36,278 bases of DNA from Mycobacterium sp. DL592 (GCF_011694515.1 NZ_CP050192.1:1-36278), one strand, 5' to 3'. Shown: positions 18,452-27,649, counted from the first letter of the stretch. Made by a program: numbers and translations. The notes: generated by a model from the letters alone, not told the origin.

Positions 18452-20850
18452 ATGTTCATGACCTGGACGTCCGGCGGGGGCAGGCCATCCGGTGGCGGTG
18501 GCGGACCGGCATCGGGCGGCGGCGCGGCCACGGGCGGCGGGGCCGGAGCGATGCCATTGCTGGTGTTGATGGTGATGATCGAACCCGGGATGGTCTTGCC
18601 CTTCGGCGTGGTGCCGACGATCGACCCCTTGGACAAGTAGCTGTTGATCGGCGTGGGTAGGTCGGACACCTGGAAGCCGGCATCACGCAGACGCTTCTTC
18701 GCGGCGTCCAGACTCAGCCCGGTGATGCTGGGCACCTCACTGCCGGGGCCGCCGTCGACATAGCGGGGATCGTTGGGGGGCAGCGAGATCGGGCCGAAGT
18801 CCTCGGCGATCGGCTTCATCGCCGTGAACCACGTCCTGGCCGGCTCGTTGCCGCCGTAGAGGTTTCCGTAACCGCATTTGCGCAGCGGCCACGAGCACAG
18901 CCCACCCGGCTTGGGCGAGTCGTCGAAGATGTAGTTCGCGGCCGCGTACTGGTTGGTGAAGCCCAGGAACCCTGACGAGCGGTGCGACTCCGTCGTTCCG
19001 GTCTTGCCCGATATCGGCAGGCTCCAGCCCACTGATCCCGCCGAACTCGCGGCGGTGCCGCCGGTGGCGTCCTTGCTCAGCGCATTGGCCATCGTGTTGG
19101 CCAGCCCCGGCGGTACGACCTGTTCGCACTTCGCCGTTTCGACCGCGATCGGTTTTCCGCGCCGATCGAAGACCTCGGCGATAGGGCTTGGCGGGCACCA
19201 CATTCCGCCCGAGGCCAAGGTGGCGGCCACATTGGACAGTTCGAGCGCGTTGAGCTGGAACGGGCCCAGCGTGAACGAGCCGAGGTTCTGCCGTTTGATG
19301 AAATCGGCCAGGCTTTCATTCTTCTCGGGATCGTAGGCACGGGCGGTGCCCGGCTCGGCGTAGGAGCGCAGCCCGAGCTTGACCGCCATGTCCACCGCCC
19401 GTGCCACGCCGACCTGCTGGATCAGCCGGGCGAACGCGGTGTTGGGCGACTGCGCCAGCGCGTCGGTGACGCTCATCGGCGTCCGATAGGCGCCCGCGTT
19501 CTTCACACACCAGGTGTCGGGCGGGCAGCCGGGGGTGCCGCTGGTTCCCAGCCCCTTGCCCTGGAACGTGGGCGGCACCTCGAGTTGGGCGTTGGTACCC
19601 ATGCCCATCTCGAGTGCGGCGGCGGTGGTGAAGATCTTGAAGATCGAGCCGGCACCGTCTCCAGCCAACGAAAAGGGTTGTGGCTGAACGGTTTCACCGG
19701 CATCCAACCGCAGGCCGTAGCCTCGGTTGTCGCCCATGGCCAGCACCTTGTGGGAGTCCTGCCCCGGCCGGAGCACCGTCATCACGCTGGCCACGCCGTC
19801 CAGCGTCGGGTCGGCCACCGAATCGATCGCCTTCTTCACGCTGTTCTGCACCCGGGGGTCCAGCGTCGTCTTGATCAGGTACCCGTTGCGGGCGATGTCG
19901 TCCTTGCTGATCCCGGCCCTGGCCAGGTACTGCAGCACGTAGTCGCAGAAGAACCCGCGGTCGCCGGCTGCGATGCAGCCCTGCGGCAGGGTCGCGGGCT
20001 GCGGCAGGATTCCCAGCGGTTGTTCGCGGGCGGCCCGCAACTCGTCGGCCTTGTCGGGCAGGTTCTCGATCATGGTGTCGAGCACCAGGTTTCGGCGGGC
20101 CCGCGCGGCATCGGGATTAGTGTACGGGTTGAGCGCACTGGTCGACTGCACCATCCCGGCCAGCAGCGCGGCCTGCTGCCAGTTCAGGTCGGCGGCGTTG
20201 ACGCCGAAGTAGGTCTTCGCGGCGTCCTGTACGCCGTAGGAGCCGTTGCCGAAGGAGACCAGGTTCAGATAGCGGGTGAGAATCTCCGGCTTGGACAGCA
20301 CCTTGTCCAGGGCCAGCGCCATCCGGATCTCGCGCAGCTTGCGGGCCGGCGTGGTCTCGACGGCAGCTCGCCGCTCGGCATCGGTCTGGGCGTTGACCAG
20401 AAGGTTGTAGTTCTTGATGTACTGCTGCTCGATCGTCGAGCCGCCGCGGGTATCGAGATCGCCTTTCAAGTAACCGGCCAGACCGGTCAGAGTGCCCTGG
20501 ATGTCGACGCCGTTGTGTTCGGCAAACCTCTTGTCCTCGATGGAGACGATCGCCAGTTTCATCGTGTCGGCGATCCGGTCGGTGGTGACCGGCCAGCGCC
20601 GCTGGGTGTAGATCCAGGCGATCGGATTGCCCGCGGCGTCCACCATGGTCGAGACGGTGGGAACTTCGCCTTCCATGAGTTGGGCCGAATCCTGGGTGGC
20701 CACATCGGAGGCGTTGTTGATCACCAGCCCGGCGCCACCGACGATCGGGAACAGCAGCCCGGCGACCAGTACACCGGCGAGCAGGCAGCATAGCGCCAGC
20801 AATCCGATGGTGGTTCCCCTGGTCGGCAACCCCGGTTGCTCCTCCGACAT
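18346..20850 (-). CDS. Class A penicillin-binding protein with C-terminal PASTA domain (PonA2/PonA3-like)
   Basis: Encodes 834 aa. A TM helix (about 13-37) anchors it in the membrane. The GT51 transglycosylase has ED105-106 in IVSIEDKRFAEHNG and GGSTIEQQ (136-143). The transpeptidase has S402-x-x-K405 (GSIFK), SPN (468-470) and KTGT (616-619). One PASTA domain (about 704-765) is followed by a proline-rich tail. It polymerises and cross-links peptidoglycan outside the cell membrane. PonA2 of M. tuberculosis is similar in size and also ends in PASTA; this extra copy near ethR is not in the M. tuberculosis map I recall. The last about 34 residues, after the Pro-rich tail, are encoded inside dinB, are Cys/Trp/Arg-rich and look unlike PBP sequence. 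A frameshift or an unusual overlap is possible. Confidence 0.92.
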   Translation of the reverse strand: MSEEQPGLPTRGTTIGLLALCCLLAGVLVAGLLFPIVGGAGLVINNASDVATQDSAQLMEGEVPTVSTMVDAAGNPIAWIYTQRRWPVTTDRIADTMKLAIVSIEDKRFAEHNGVDIQGTLTGLAGYLKGDLDTRGGSTIEQQYIKNYNLLVNAQTDAERRAAVETTPARKLREIRMALALDKVLSKPEILTRYLNLVSFGNGSYGVQDAAKTYFGVNAADLNWQQAALLAGMVQSTSALNPYTNPDAARARRNLVLDTMIENLPDKADELRAAREQPLGILPQPATLPQGCIAAGDRGFFCDYVLQYLARAGISKDDIARNGYLIKTTLDPRVQNSVKKAIDSVADPTLDGVASVMTVLRPGQDSHKVLAMGDNRGYGLRLDAGETVQPQPFSLAGDGAGSIFKIFTTAAALEMGMGTNAQLEVPPTFQGKGLGTSGTPGCPPDTWCVKNAGAYRTPMSVTDALAQSPNTAFARLIQQVGVARAVDMAVKLGLRSYAEPGTARAYDPEKNESLADFIKRQNLGSFTLGPFQLNALELSNVAATLASGGMWCPPSPIAEVFDRRGKPIAVETAKCEQVVPPGLANTMANALSKDATGGTAASSAGSVGWSLPISGKTGTTESHRSSGFLGFTNQYAAANYIFDDSPKPGGLCSWPLRKCGYGNLYGGNEPARTWFTAMKPIAEDFGPISLPPNDPRYVDGGPGSEVPSITGLSLDAAKKRLRDAGFQVSDLPTPINSYLSKGSIVGTTPKGKTIPGSIITINTSNGIAPAPPPVAAPPPDAGPPPPPDGLPPPDVQVMNICSCPLVWRPSCTLTSTRSTHRWSSAMTRRCAAAR

Positions 20851-20923
20851 ATCCGCCAGATTAGAGCCACCCGGAGGAGGATCCGTCCTCTTTACGAAGC
20901 AGTCGCTTTCGAAGTGACGTCTG

Positions 20924-21568
20924 TCATGCCTGGGTGGAGCCGTAGATGCTTGTCACCCAGACGTGCGCGACGGCGTCGAGAGCGGCGTCTTCGGGAAGGG
21001 TGGGCTGCTGGTCGCCCTGCGAGGCGAACACGACGCGCTCGTTCATCAGGTTCAATGCGGTCGCGAGGTCGCGCGCCGGGATGGTGTCGGGCGCCGCTCC
21101 CCGGGCCCGCTCGGCCTCGATCAGTTCGGCGGTGTGATCGATCCACGCCGTCATGAACCTCGACCACAGCTGGCGTAATTCGGGGCTCGACGCCATCGCG
21201 GTCAGCCCCGCAACCGCCACGTTGCGGTGTGGGCGCAACGCTGCGAAGAACGCGAAGATGCCGTTGCGCCAGAACAGTTCGGGATTGTCGGCGGCCTTCG
21301 GGCCGGCAGACTGCTGGGCTGCCGGGTCGGTGGCGGCGGTCATCCGCTCGAACAGCCGCACCAGCACGGCTTCCTTGGAGGCGAAGTAGAAGTAGAAGGT
21401 CGGCCGCGACAGACCCGCGCCCTTGGCGAGGTCGTCGACCGAGATCTCGCTGAACGGCCGCTGCTCGAGCATCCGTTCCAGCGTGTCCAGGATCGCCGAT
21501 TCGCGTTCGTCGCCCGAGGGACGGGTGGCGCGGCGGCCCCGCGGACGGGACGGGCTTGCGGCGGTCAC
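20924..21568 (-). CDS. ethR: TetR-family repressor EthR
   Basis: Encodes 214 aa from GTG 21568, against 216 for M. tuberculosis EthR; an ATG at 21604 would place the start inside the operator. The HTH region reads ISVDDLAKGAGLSRPTFYFYFASKEAVL, close to EthR. The C-terminal ALNLMNERVVFAS and VWVTSIYG segments also match. EthR represses ethA and so influences ethionamide activation. It is divergent from ethA, and the 76-bp gap between them carries a periodic operator. Confidence 0.95.
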   Translation of the reverse strand: MTAASPSRPRGRRATRPSGDERESAILDTLERMLEQRPFSEISVDDLAKGAGLSRPTFYFYFASKEAVLVRLFERMTAATDPAAQQSAGPKAADNPELFWRNGIFAFFAALRPHRNVAVAGLTAMASSPELRQLWSRFMTAWIDHTAELIEAERARGAAPDTIPARDLATALNLMNERVVFASQGDQQPTLPEDAALDAVAHVWVTSIYGSTQA

Positions 21569-21587
21569 AGCGGTTACTTTACAGGGT

Positions 21588-21636
21588 GTTGAATTTATCG
21601 ACATAGCGTTGACCTATTCAACACGGCGTTGATAGC
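21588..21636. promoter_or_regulatory. EthR operator: GTTGA half-sites at exact 20-bp period
   Basis: GTTGA occurs at 21588, 21608 and 21628, exactly 20 bp apart. The opposing halves TCGAC (21598-21602) and TCAAC (21618-21622) are also 20 bp apart. Two 20-bp palindromic units plus a third half-site therefore fill the ethR-ethA gap. EthR is known to bind an extended (about 55-bp) operator cooperatively as several dimers, and a two-turn repeat fits dimers stacked on one DNA face. Confidence 0.85.
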
Positions 21637-21644
21637 GTGGCCGG

Positions 21645-23114
21645 ATGACCGAACACGTCGATGTGGTGATCGTTGGTGCCGGGATCTCTGGAATCAGCGC
21701 CGCCTGGCATCTGAAGGACCGCTGCCCGGCCAAGACCTTCGTGGTGCTCGAACGCCGGACCGATCTCGGCGGCACCTGGGATCTGTTCAAGTACCCCGGC
21801 ATCCGGTCGGACTCCGACATGTTCACCCTCGGCTTCCGGTTCAAGCCGTGGACGGACACCAAGGCGATCGCCGACGGTCCCTCGATCATGCGATACCTGC
21901 GGGAGACCGTGCGCGAGTACGGAATCGACCGCCACATCCGCTACGGCCAGCGGGTGGTCAGTGCCGAGTGGTCAACCGCCGACAACCAGTGGACCGTGCG
22001 AGTCGAGGCGGACGGTGAGCAGCGCGATATCACCTGCTCATTCCTGTTCGCCTGCAGCGGCTACTACAACTACGACGAGGGCTACTCGCCCGAGTTCCCC
22101 GGCGCCCAGGACTTCACCGGCACCATCGTGCACCCGCAACACTGGCCCGAGGACCTCGACTACACCGGCAAGCGGATCGTTGTTATCGGCAGCGGCGCCA
22201 CCGCGGTGACTCTGATTCCCGCGCTTGCCAATTCGGGCGCCGCGCACGTGACGATGCTGCAGCGCTCACCGACCTACATCGGCGCGCTACCCGACGTCGA
22301 CCCGTTCGCCAGCCGGGTCAGCAAGCTGCTGCCCGCCAAGCCGGCCTACGTGGTGAACCGGTGGAAGAGCATCCTGTTCCAGTCCGCCCAGTACCGGCTG
22401 GCCCGCCGCTTCCCCAACTTCATGCGCAAGCAATTGATGACCATGGCCCAGCGCCGGCTGCCGGCGGGCTACGACGTCGAGAAGCACTTCGGCCCCTCCT
22501 ACAAGGTGTGGGACGAACGACTGTGCCTGGCCCCCAACGGCGATCTGTTCCGGACCATCCGCAAGGGCCACGCCGACGTGGTGACCGACACCATCGAGCG
22601 TTTCACCGAGACGGGCATCGCACTGAGCTCCGGGCAGGAACTGCCAGCCGACATCATCGTCACCGCAACGGGTTTGAACCTCCAGCTCTTCGGCGGGGCG
22701 GACATCCGCAAAGACGGGCAACCCCTGGACCTGACCACCACCATGGCCTACAAGGGCATGATGCTCTCCGGTGTGCCGAACATGGCCTTCACGATCGGCT
22801 ACACCAACGCATCGTGGACCCTCAAAGCCGACCTGGTCTCCGAATTCGTCTGCCGCGTACTCAATCACATGGACGCGGGCGGATACGACCACGTCGAACC
22901 CGCGAGCCCGGATGCCGGCGTCGACGAACGCCCATTGCTGGACTTCACCCCCGGTTACGTGCTGCGTGCGCTGGACCGGCTGCCCAAGGCCGGCTCGCGG
23001 GCGCCGTGGCGGCTCAAGCAGAACTATCTGCTGGACCTTCGGCTGATCCGGCACGGCAAGGTCGACGACGAGGCGCTGCAGTTCTCCAAACAGCGAGCAG
23101 CGGTTGGGGTTTAG
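21645..23114 (+). CDS. ethA: FAD-containing Baeyer-Villiger monooxygenase EthA
   Basis: Encodes 489 aa, the same length as M. tuberculosis EthA, and very similar along its whole length. It has FAD motif [13 protein letters not shown], the GGTWD segment, the BVMO-type region around [16 protein letters not shown] motif GSGATAVT, and the late [11 protein letters not shown]. EthA oxidises ketones and thioamides; in M. tuberculosis it activates ethionamide, and its natural substrate is thought to be a cell-wall-related lipid ketone. There is only GG-rich DNA before the ATG and no clear ribosome-binding site, so a very short leader is possible. Its stop overlaps the convergent rraA stop. Confidence 0.96.
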   Translation: MTEHVDVVIVGAGISGISAAWHLKDRCPAKTFVVLERRTDLGGTWDLFKYPGIRSDSDMFTLGFRFKPWTDTKAIADGPSIMRYLRETVREYGIDRHIRYGQRVVSAEWSTADNQWTVRVEADGEQRDITCSFLFACSGYYNYDEGYSPEFPGAQDFTGTIVHPQHWPEDLDYTGKRIVVIGSGATAVTLIPALANSGAAHVTMLQRSPTYIGALPDVDPFASRVSKLLPAKPAYVVNRWKSILFQSAQYRLARRFPNFMRKQLMTMAQRRLPAGYDVEKHFGPSYKVWDERLCLAPNGDLFRTIRKGHADVVTDTIERFTETGIALSSGQELPADIIVTATGLNLQLFGGADIRKDGQPLDLTTTMAYKGMMLSGVPNMAFTIGYTNASWTLKADLVSEFVCRVLNHMDAGGYDHVEPASPDAGVDERPLLDFTPGYVLRALDRLPKAGSRAPWRLKQNYLLDLRLIRHGKVDDEALQFSKQRAAVGV

Positions 23115-23593
23115 TCGTTCGTGACGACGACGATCCCGTCGTCATCGCTGTAGGCCAGCTCGCCCGGGGTGAAGGTGACACCGCCGAAACTCACGGGCAC
23201 ATCACGCTCGCCGGCACCGGTCTTGGAGCTCTTGCGGGGATTGGTGCCCAGCGCCTTGATGCCGATGTCGAGGGTGCGCAGCGTCGCGGCGTCACGCACC
23301 GCGCCGTGCACGACCAGACCGGCCCAGCCGTTGGAGCGCGCCAACTCGGCGATGATGTCGCCGACCAGAGCGGCGTGCACCGAGGCCTCACCGTCGATGA
23401 CCAGCACGCGCCCCTCGCCGGGTTCACTCAGCACCGACTTGAGCAGGGCGTTGTCCTGAAAGCAGCGCACCGTGCTGATCGGCCCGGCGAATTCGCTTCG
23501 CCCACCGAACTGACGGAACTGGACATCGCAGCTGCGGACGTCGGGCCCGATGTCGTCGACGAGATCGGCAGTCGGGCGGAAGGCGACGGTCAT
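23111..23593 (-). CDS. rraA: RraA-family protein (Rv3853-like)
   Basis: Encodes 160 aa. Family segments include [55 protein letters not shown] and the C-terminal [19 protein letters not shown]. In E. coli RraA binds and inhibits RNase E; the mycobacterial protein was once misnamed MenG. Some family members are oxaloacetate or HMG aldolases, so function is not settled. It lies 10 nt downstream of the H-NS-like gene, suggesting cotranscription, and overlaps the end of ethA by 4 nt tail to tail. Confidence 0.93.
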   Translation of the reverse strand: MTVAFRPTADLVDDIGPDVRSCDVQFRQFGGRSEFAGPISTVRCFQDNALLKSVLSEPGEGRVLVIDGEASVHAALVGDIIAELARSNGWAGLVVHGAVRDAATLRTLDIGIKALGTNPRKSSKTGAGERDVPVSFGGVTFTPGELAYSDDDGIVVVTND

Positions 23594-23603
23594 GCGCGCC
23601 GCC

Positions 23604-24068
23604 TCATTCGTCGGAGGCGTGACGCCGGCGCCGAATGAGCAATGCGAGCAGGACGGCCACGGCGAATGCCACCGCGAACGGCAGCGGCGACCGGCCGGTG
23701 TCCGGGACGGCCGGCGTCGACGGCTTCGACAGCGGGCTGGCGGCCTGCTCCACCGACGACTTCGCGTTGGCGGCGGCCTCCCGGGCAGCCTCGGCCAGCG
23801 GCGGGGACCCGTTGCCGGCTGCCAGCGCCGCGTGGGTGGCCGGAGCGTCGAGCGCGGGCGGTGGCACGGCCGCGTCCAGCGCAGGCGGGGGGACCTTCTT
23901 GGCGGGTGCCTTCTTGGCCGGCGCCTTTTTGGTGGGGGCCTTCTTCACCGGTGCCTTTTTGGCGGGTGCCTTTTTGGCCGGAGCCTTCTTCGCGACGACC
24001 TCCTCGGGCTGTTGCGGCTCCGGCGGCGTGGTACCACCCTCGTCGGGCTGGTCCTGAGCTTCTGCCAT
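23604..24068 (-). CDS. hns: Lysine-rich H-NS-like membrane-anchored DNA-binding protein (Rv3852-like)
   Basis: Encodes 154 aa with an unusual layout. It has an acidic N-terminus, seven KKAPA-type repeats (about residues 27-60), an Ala/Pro-rich middle, and a C-terminal TM helix (about 128-144) followed by [10 protein letters not shown]. tuberculosis Rv3852 has the same layout and place; it was named H-NS for its PAKKA repeats and is tethered to the membrane. The basic repeats probably bind nucleic acid. Repeat number is likely to vary between strains because the DNA is a tandem repeat. It is followed by rraA. Confidence 0.92.
   Translation of the reverse strand: MAEAQDQPDEGGTTPPEPQQPEEVVAKKAPAKKAPAKKAPVKKAPTKKAPAKKAPAKKVPPPALDAAVPPPALDAPATHAALAAGNGSPPLAEAAREAAANAKSSVEQAASPLSKPSTPAVPDTGRSPLPFAVAFAVAVLLALLIRRRRHASDE
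23889..23990 (-). repeat. 15-bp tandem repeats encoding KKAPA units
   Basis: Seven near-copies of a 15-bp unit (coding [15 protein letters not shown] or KKVP) sit in frame within the H-NS-like gene. In-frame gain or loss of units would change the basic domain without breaking the protein. Confidence 0.85.
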
Positions 24069-24147
24069 CGGGCTGCTCCTTTGCAGTGTCTTCTCACCTA
24101 CGCCAAGCGGTACCCATCATGCCAGCGGCTGCAGAAGGGCCGCCCGG

Positions 24148-25074
24148 CTAACCGGCAACCGACAGGGCCGCGCCCAGTGTCAGGGCAACGACCATCAAGG
24201 CGATCTCGCGTTGTGCCCGGCCCCGCGACTGCGTCGCCGTCATCCGGTGAGCCTGCGCAGCGGGCACCCAACCGATCCTGTTCAACCAGCCCAACAGCAG
24301 CAGCAGTGCCGCCACGAGGGCCTTGGCCAGCACCAGCCGGCCGTAACCCGTGCTCACCAGCGCACCCGGGCCCGGCACGGTGACCAGCGCGCCGAGCGTG
24401 CCGGCCGCCAGCAGCGCCGCCACGCACACCAGCGCCAACCCGGAGAACCGCGGCAGTACTCGGGCCCAGTGACCCCGATGCTCGACGGTCAGTGCGATCG
24501 CGGCCAGGCCGCCGCACCACAGTGCCGCGGCAAGGATGTGCACGACGATCGCCAACGCCCCCACGGTGCTGTCGGCCAGATGCCCGGACACTGCGCGGGC
24601 CCCGAGGCCGATCGCGACGGCCGCGGTGACGACGATGCGCCCCGCGGCCTGACCCGGCACGATCACAGTGGCGAGTATCGCTGCGGCCGCGCAGACCAGG
24701 CTGATCACGCCGGCCCGCCCGGCGATCGTGGTGGCGAACTCCGAGGCGGTGGACAGCCGCAGCCGGGACAGCGGCACGTCGGCGGCCTGTGCCGCCGACA
24801 TCGCCAACCGGACCGCTTCGGCCAGCAGCCACGCCACGCTCACCGTCAGCAGCGGACCGGTGGTAGCGCGGAATGTGCCCGCCCGGTGGCGCACGTCGTC
24901 GAGTGCGGGCAGCACAGCCAGCCCCAGCGCGACGACGGCGGCCCCGTCAGCGACCGCCCGGACCGCCGACTGCGCGGGAGCGGCCTGGCCGCCGGCCAGC
25001 AGCCAGGCCAGCGCCCACGCCAGGGTGGCGGCGAGCGCCACGCCGCCCAGCAGGTGTCGGCCGGTCGGTGTCAC
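24148..25074 (-). CDS. copD: CopD-family copper-resistance membrane protein
   Basis: Encodes 308 aa from GTG 25074, overlapping the CopC stop as GTGA. About eight TM helices are visible. The CopD core includes HILAAALWCGGLAAI with conserved His and Trp, and the following STGYGRLVLAKALVAALLLLLGWLNRIG. CopD proteins are thought to move copper across the membrane with periplasmic CopC. It is last in the ycnI-copC-copD run. A longer frame to 25623 is a shadow over copC. Confidence 0.9.
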   Translation of the reverse strand: MTPTGRHLLGGVALAATLAWALAWLLAGGQAAPAQSAVRAVADGAAVVALGLAVLPALDDVRHRAGTFRATTGPLLTVSVAWLLAEAVRLAMSAAQAADVPLSRLRLSTASEFATTIAGRAGVISLVCAAAAILATVIVPGQAAGRIVVTAAVAIGLGARAVSGHLADSTVGALAIVVHILAAALWCGGLAAIALTVEHRGHWARVLPRFSGLALVCVAALLAAGTLGALVTVPGPGALVSTGYGRLVLAKALVAALLLLLGWLNRIGWVPAAQAHRMTATQSRGRAQREIALMVVALTLGAALSVAG

Positions 25075-25568
25075 GCCCGGCGTCGCAACGCCCACGCCGC
25101 GCCGGCGGCGATCAGTAGCGCGGCCCCGGCCAGGAACGGCCACACCGGCAGGCCCCCGTCCGACGATCCGGCGGCCGAGGCCGACGGGCCCGGAGTGCCC
25201 GCCCCGGCGGTCGTCAGCGTGAACGACCACGAGCCGGACACGACGTGGCCGTCGGCCGAGGTGACCCGGTAGTTCACCGTGTAGACGCCCGCGGGCCCGA
25301 GCGGACGCACCGCGACGCCGACGGTGGCCCCCTGAACCTGGGGCGCTCCGTCTGACCAGAGGTTGCCGTCCGGCCCCACTACCGTCATCGCGGCGAAGTC
25401 GGCCTGCAACTGCTCGTTGAAGGTGGCGGTGACCCGGCTCGGGCCGGCGGCGACCGACGCGTCGGGGGCGGGATCTGCCGCCACCCGCACGGCGTGCGCC
25501 CAGGCCACGCCGGTCCCGCTGACCGCCATGACGGCGATCAGCAGGACCGTTGCGAGCAGCTTCCTCAC
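25071..25568 (-). CDS. copC: CopC-domain copper-binding protein, membrane-anchored
   Basis: Encodes 165 aa. A signal peptide ends at VAWA-HAV, which would leave His at the mature N-terminus, a known copper ligand of CopC. The CopC beta-sandwich follows, with VTSADGHVVSGSWSF supplying the conserved Asp/His ligands. A Gly/Ser-rich linker, a TM helix and ALRRRA form the C-terminus, so the protein is tethered outside the membrane. Start and stop overlap ycnI and copD by 4 nt each. Confidence 0.93.
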   Translation of the reverse strand: MRKLLATVLLIAVMAVSGTGVAWAHAVRVAADPAPDASVAAGPSRVTATFNEQLQADFAAMTVVGPDGNLWSDGAPQVQGATVGVAVRPLGPAGVYTVNYRVTSADGHVVSGSWSFTLTTAGAGTPGPSASAAGSSDGGLPVWPFLAGAALLIAAGAAWALRRRA

Positions 25569-26263
25569 GTCCGGCGCCGTGCGAGTGCGACGCCGACGCC
25601 GATCGCGCCGACCAGCAGGGCACCGCCGGCCAGGGCCCTGGCGGTGTTGTCCGGTGCGGCGGCCGGTGCGGCGGCAGGGGCGGCGCTGACCGACGGCGCG
25701 GCCGACGCGGGTGGTGCGGTCGGTGTCGCGTGGTGTTCCTCGGCCTCGTGGGGTCCGGCGGCCAGCGTCAACGTCGGTACGGGGAATTCGGGTTCCTCGC
25801 CGTTGGCCAGCGGTGGCTGATCCCAGTGCACTGTGGTGCCGTCGGCATAGGTCTGCACCACCGGGAACGTCACCGAGTCGGCGTCGGGTAGCTGCACGGA
25901 GATCGGGAACAGTTCGAACTGCTGGGCCCCGATGCCCGCATTGGGTGTCGCGGTGAACGTGACGGAGCTGTATGCGCCAGCTGCGTTGCGGTCGAGTTTT
26001 GCCGTCCAGCCGGGCAGCACGTCGGTGCTCGCCGATGCGACGTTCGGCAGGGTGATCGTGACTTGCGTTGTGGCAGAGCCTTTTTCCGACTCATTGGGCA
26101 CCTGGAAGGTGACCAGTGCGTCGTCGCCCCGGATGGCATGATCGGACTCGACGTGGACGTGGGCGCCCGCGCCGGCCGCGCAGATCCAGGCCCCGAGGGT
26201 CAGGGTGGCGGTAACCGCGGCCGTGGTGAGGGCGCGCGGCACCAGCTGGTGGTTGGTCTTCAT
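25565..26263 (-). CDS. YcnI-family (DUF1775) copper-associated protein
   Basis: Encodes 232 aa from ATG 26263. The signal peptide ends near GAGA-HVHVES, giving an N-terminal His as in the YcnI mono-histidine copper site. The DUF1775 domain shows ALVTFQVPNESEKGSATTQV, VLPGWTAKLDR and TVHWDQPPLANGEEPEFP. An Ala/Pro-rich linker and a C-terminal TM helix followed by ARRRT complete it. YcnI partners CopC/CopD in many actinobacteria and is proposed to bind or deliver copper. The longer frame to 26350 has no supporting signal. Confidence 0.92.
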   Translation of the reverse strand: MKTNHQLVPRALTTAAVTATLTLGAWICAAGAGAHVHVESDHAIRGDDALVTFQVPNESEKGSATTQVTITLPNVASASTDVLPGWTAKLDRNAAGAYSSVTFTATPNAGIGAQQFELFPISVQLPDADSVTFPVVQTYADGTTVHWDQPPLANGEEPEFPVPTLTLAAGPHEAEEHHATPTAPPASAAPSVSAAPAAAPAAAPDNTARALAGGALLVGAIGVGVALARRRT

Positions 26264-26303
26264 GGAGTTGTGCTTTCTGTTGTCGAAGTTTCGCTGATTC
26301 GGG

Positions 26304-26816
26304 TCAACGCCAGGCAGGCGGTCCTCGATGCGAAATCGACACGGCGACAATGAGTCTGGATTGCAACGGGTGATCGGCGGGGTCCGGGGCCAGCGGCTGG
26401 CGCACCATCGGCAGGCAGCTGGGGCGCCCGCCGGGAGCCGTCAGCACACTCGACAGCGTCCGATACAGCCGCTCGGCGCCGGCCAGCAGCAGCCCAGCGG
26501 CCACCACGGCGATCAGGTGCGCCGACAGCATCGCTCCGCTGGGCGACCCGCCGTGCACATGGCCCGCCGCGGCCAGGATGAGGTGACCGAGGACCTGCCC
26601 CAGCGCCAGCACGCCGACCAGGACCGCGGGTTCACCGGCGCGCCGCACCGAGCCGGCCAGGCCACCGACACCGGCCGAGGCAAGCAGCAACAACGCCAGG
26701 GCAGCACCGGAAACCGTCGCTCCGGCGGCGCCGTGCGCGGTCACCGCGAGCACAGCCGTCAGCGATCCGACCGCCATCCCGCGCAACGCGTCGGGATCGG
26801 TGGACCGGGTGCGCAT
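26304..26816 (-). CDS. Small polytopic membrane protein of the copper operon
   Basis: Encodes 170 aa with four hydrophobic helices (about 13-28, 33-55, 64-84 and 96-114). Helix 3 ends in GHLILAAAGHVHGG, whose His residues could bind metal. The tail is cytosolic and ends SISHRGPPAWR, with Cys134. It starts 5 nt after the Rv3850-like gene and precedes ycnI by 40 nt, so it belongs to the same operon. M. tuberculosis has a short membrane gene (Rv3851) in this slot; homology is plausible but not shown. Its function is inferred only from the copper neighbours. Confidence 0.75.
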   Translation of the reverse strand: MRTRSTDPDALRGMAVGSLTAVLAVTAHGAAGATVSGAALALLLLASAGVGGLAGSVRRAGEPAVLVGVLALGQVLGHLILAAAGHVHGGSPSGAMLSAHLIAVVAAGLLLAGAERLYRTLSSVLTAPGGRPSCLPMVRQPLAPDPADHPLQSRLIVAVSISHRGPPAWR

Positions 26817-26821
26817 CGGGG

Positions 26822-27478
26822 TCAGAGCACGCCGAGGCGAGCCATCAGGTCGGCGTCGATGCCGTCGAGCTGTTCGGAGATCGCGGCATGGGCTTCCCGG
26901 CGTCGTGGGCCCGGCATGTTCTCGGCCGCCGTCACCGCCGCCGACAGCGAGCTCAGGCGCTCGGTCATCGCGGCGACGAACTGCTTGGTCTCGGCGTCTT
27001 TGGGCTTCCTGTCGGCCACCGCACGCAGCGAGCTTTCCGCCCCGGCGATCCGCGCGGACAGCTGCCCGCCCTGCCCGGAGAATTGGCCGAGCTGGCTCAG
27101 CGGGACACCGAGCCGGTCTGCGCGACGCTCGTCGATGACCCCGCGGGCGGCGATGGCGGCGCGGTAGGCGATCGGCACCACGACCGGGGCCAACAGGCGC
27201 GAAACCGTCAGCGCCCGGCGGATCCGGGTGGGGGACAGAAGTTTGCCCTCGCGGACGGCCTTCAGCTCCGCCTCGGCAACCTTCACCGCCGCCCGGTCGG
27301 AGTCCTTGGCCGCCTTCAGCTGAGCCTTGATCGCCCTGTTCTCGGCCCGCTCGGTGGCCTTGATGCGCTTGGCCTCGTTCTTGGCGCCGAGCCGGGCTTC
27401 CAGCTTGGCGCGGGCCTTGATCGCGCGGGCCTCCGCACGACGGGTGGCACGGCTTTTGCGCTTGGTGAACAGGCCCAT
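26822..27478 (-). CDS. Conserved mycobacterial protein, Rv3850-like
   Basis: Encodes 218 aa, the length I recall for Rv3850, from ATG 27478 with GGGAGG at an 8-nt spacing. The N-terminal about 95 residues are Lys/Arg/Ala-rich and probably coiled-coil (GLFTKRKSRATRRAEARAI). A short hydrophobic segment (VSRLLAPVVVPIAYRAAIAA) and a helical C-terminal half follow. No catalytic motif is seen. Here it heads a run with the copper genes, whereas in M. tuberculosis it neighbours espR. It could be membrane-associated. Function unknown. Confidence 0.88.
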   Translation of the reverse strand: MGLFTKRKSRATRRAEARAIKARAKLEARLGAKNEAKRIKATERAENRAIKAQLKAAKDSDRAAVKVAEAELKAVREGKLLSPTRIRRALTVSRLLAPVVVPIAYRAAIAARGVIDERRADRLGVPLSQLGQFSGQGGQLSARIAGAESSLRAVADRKPKDAETKQFVAAMTERLSSLSAAVTAAENMPGPRRREAHAAISEQLDGIDADLMARLGVL

Positions 27479-27613
27479 CCCTGCTGCCTCCCGGGTAGGT
27501 CGTCGGCGATCGGCGAGGTGGGCTCGCGACCAGGTGTTCCCACCCTATCGCCCGGCCCAAGGCGGCAGATCACGACCTGCGCCTATGCCACAATGATCGG
27601 GACGCTTCCGACC

Positions 27614-27632
27614 CGGCGCACCCTATGCGCCG
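27614..27632. repeat. Inverted repeat in the divergent Rv3850-like / proline-rich gene gap
   Basis: CGGCGCA (27614-27620) and TGCGCCG (27626-27632) are perfect 7-bp arms around CCCTA. The site lies 17 bp upstream of the proline-rich gene and could be an operator for one or both divergent genes. No CsoR- or RicR-type copper box is evident in this gap. Confidence 0.4.
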
Positions 27633-27649
27633 CTAACTCGAGGAACCCT

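Noticed and set aside
22361..23638. 425-codon plus-strand frame across the ends of ethA and rraA
   Set aside because: Runs out of frame through ethA and antisense to rraA, both clear genes.
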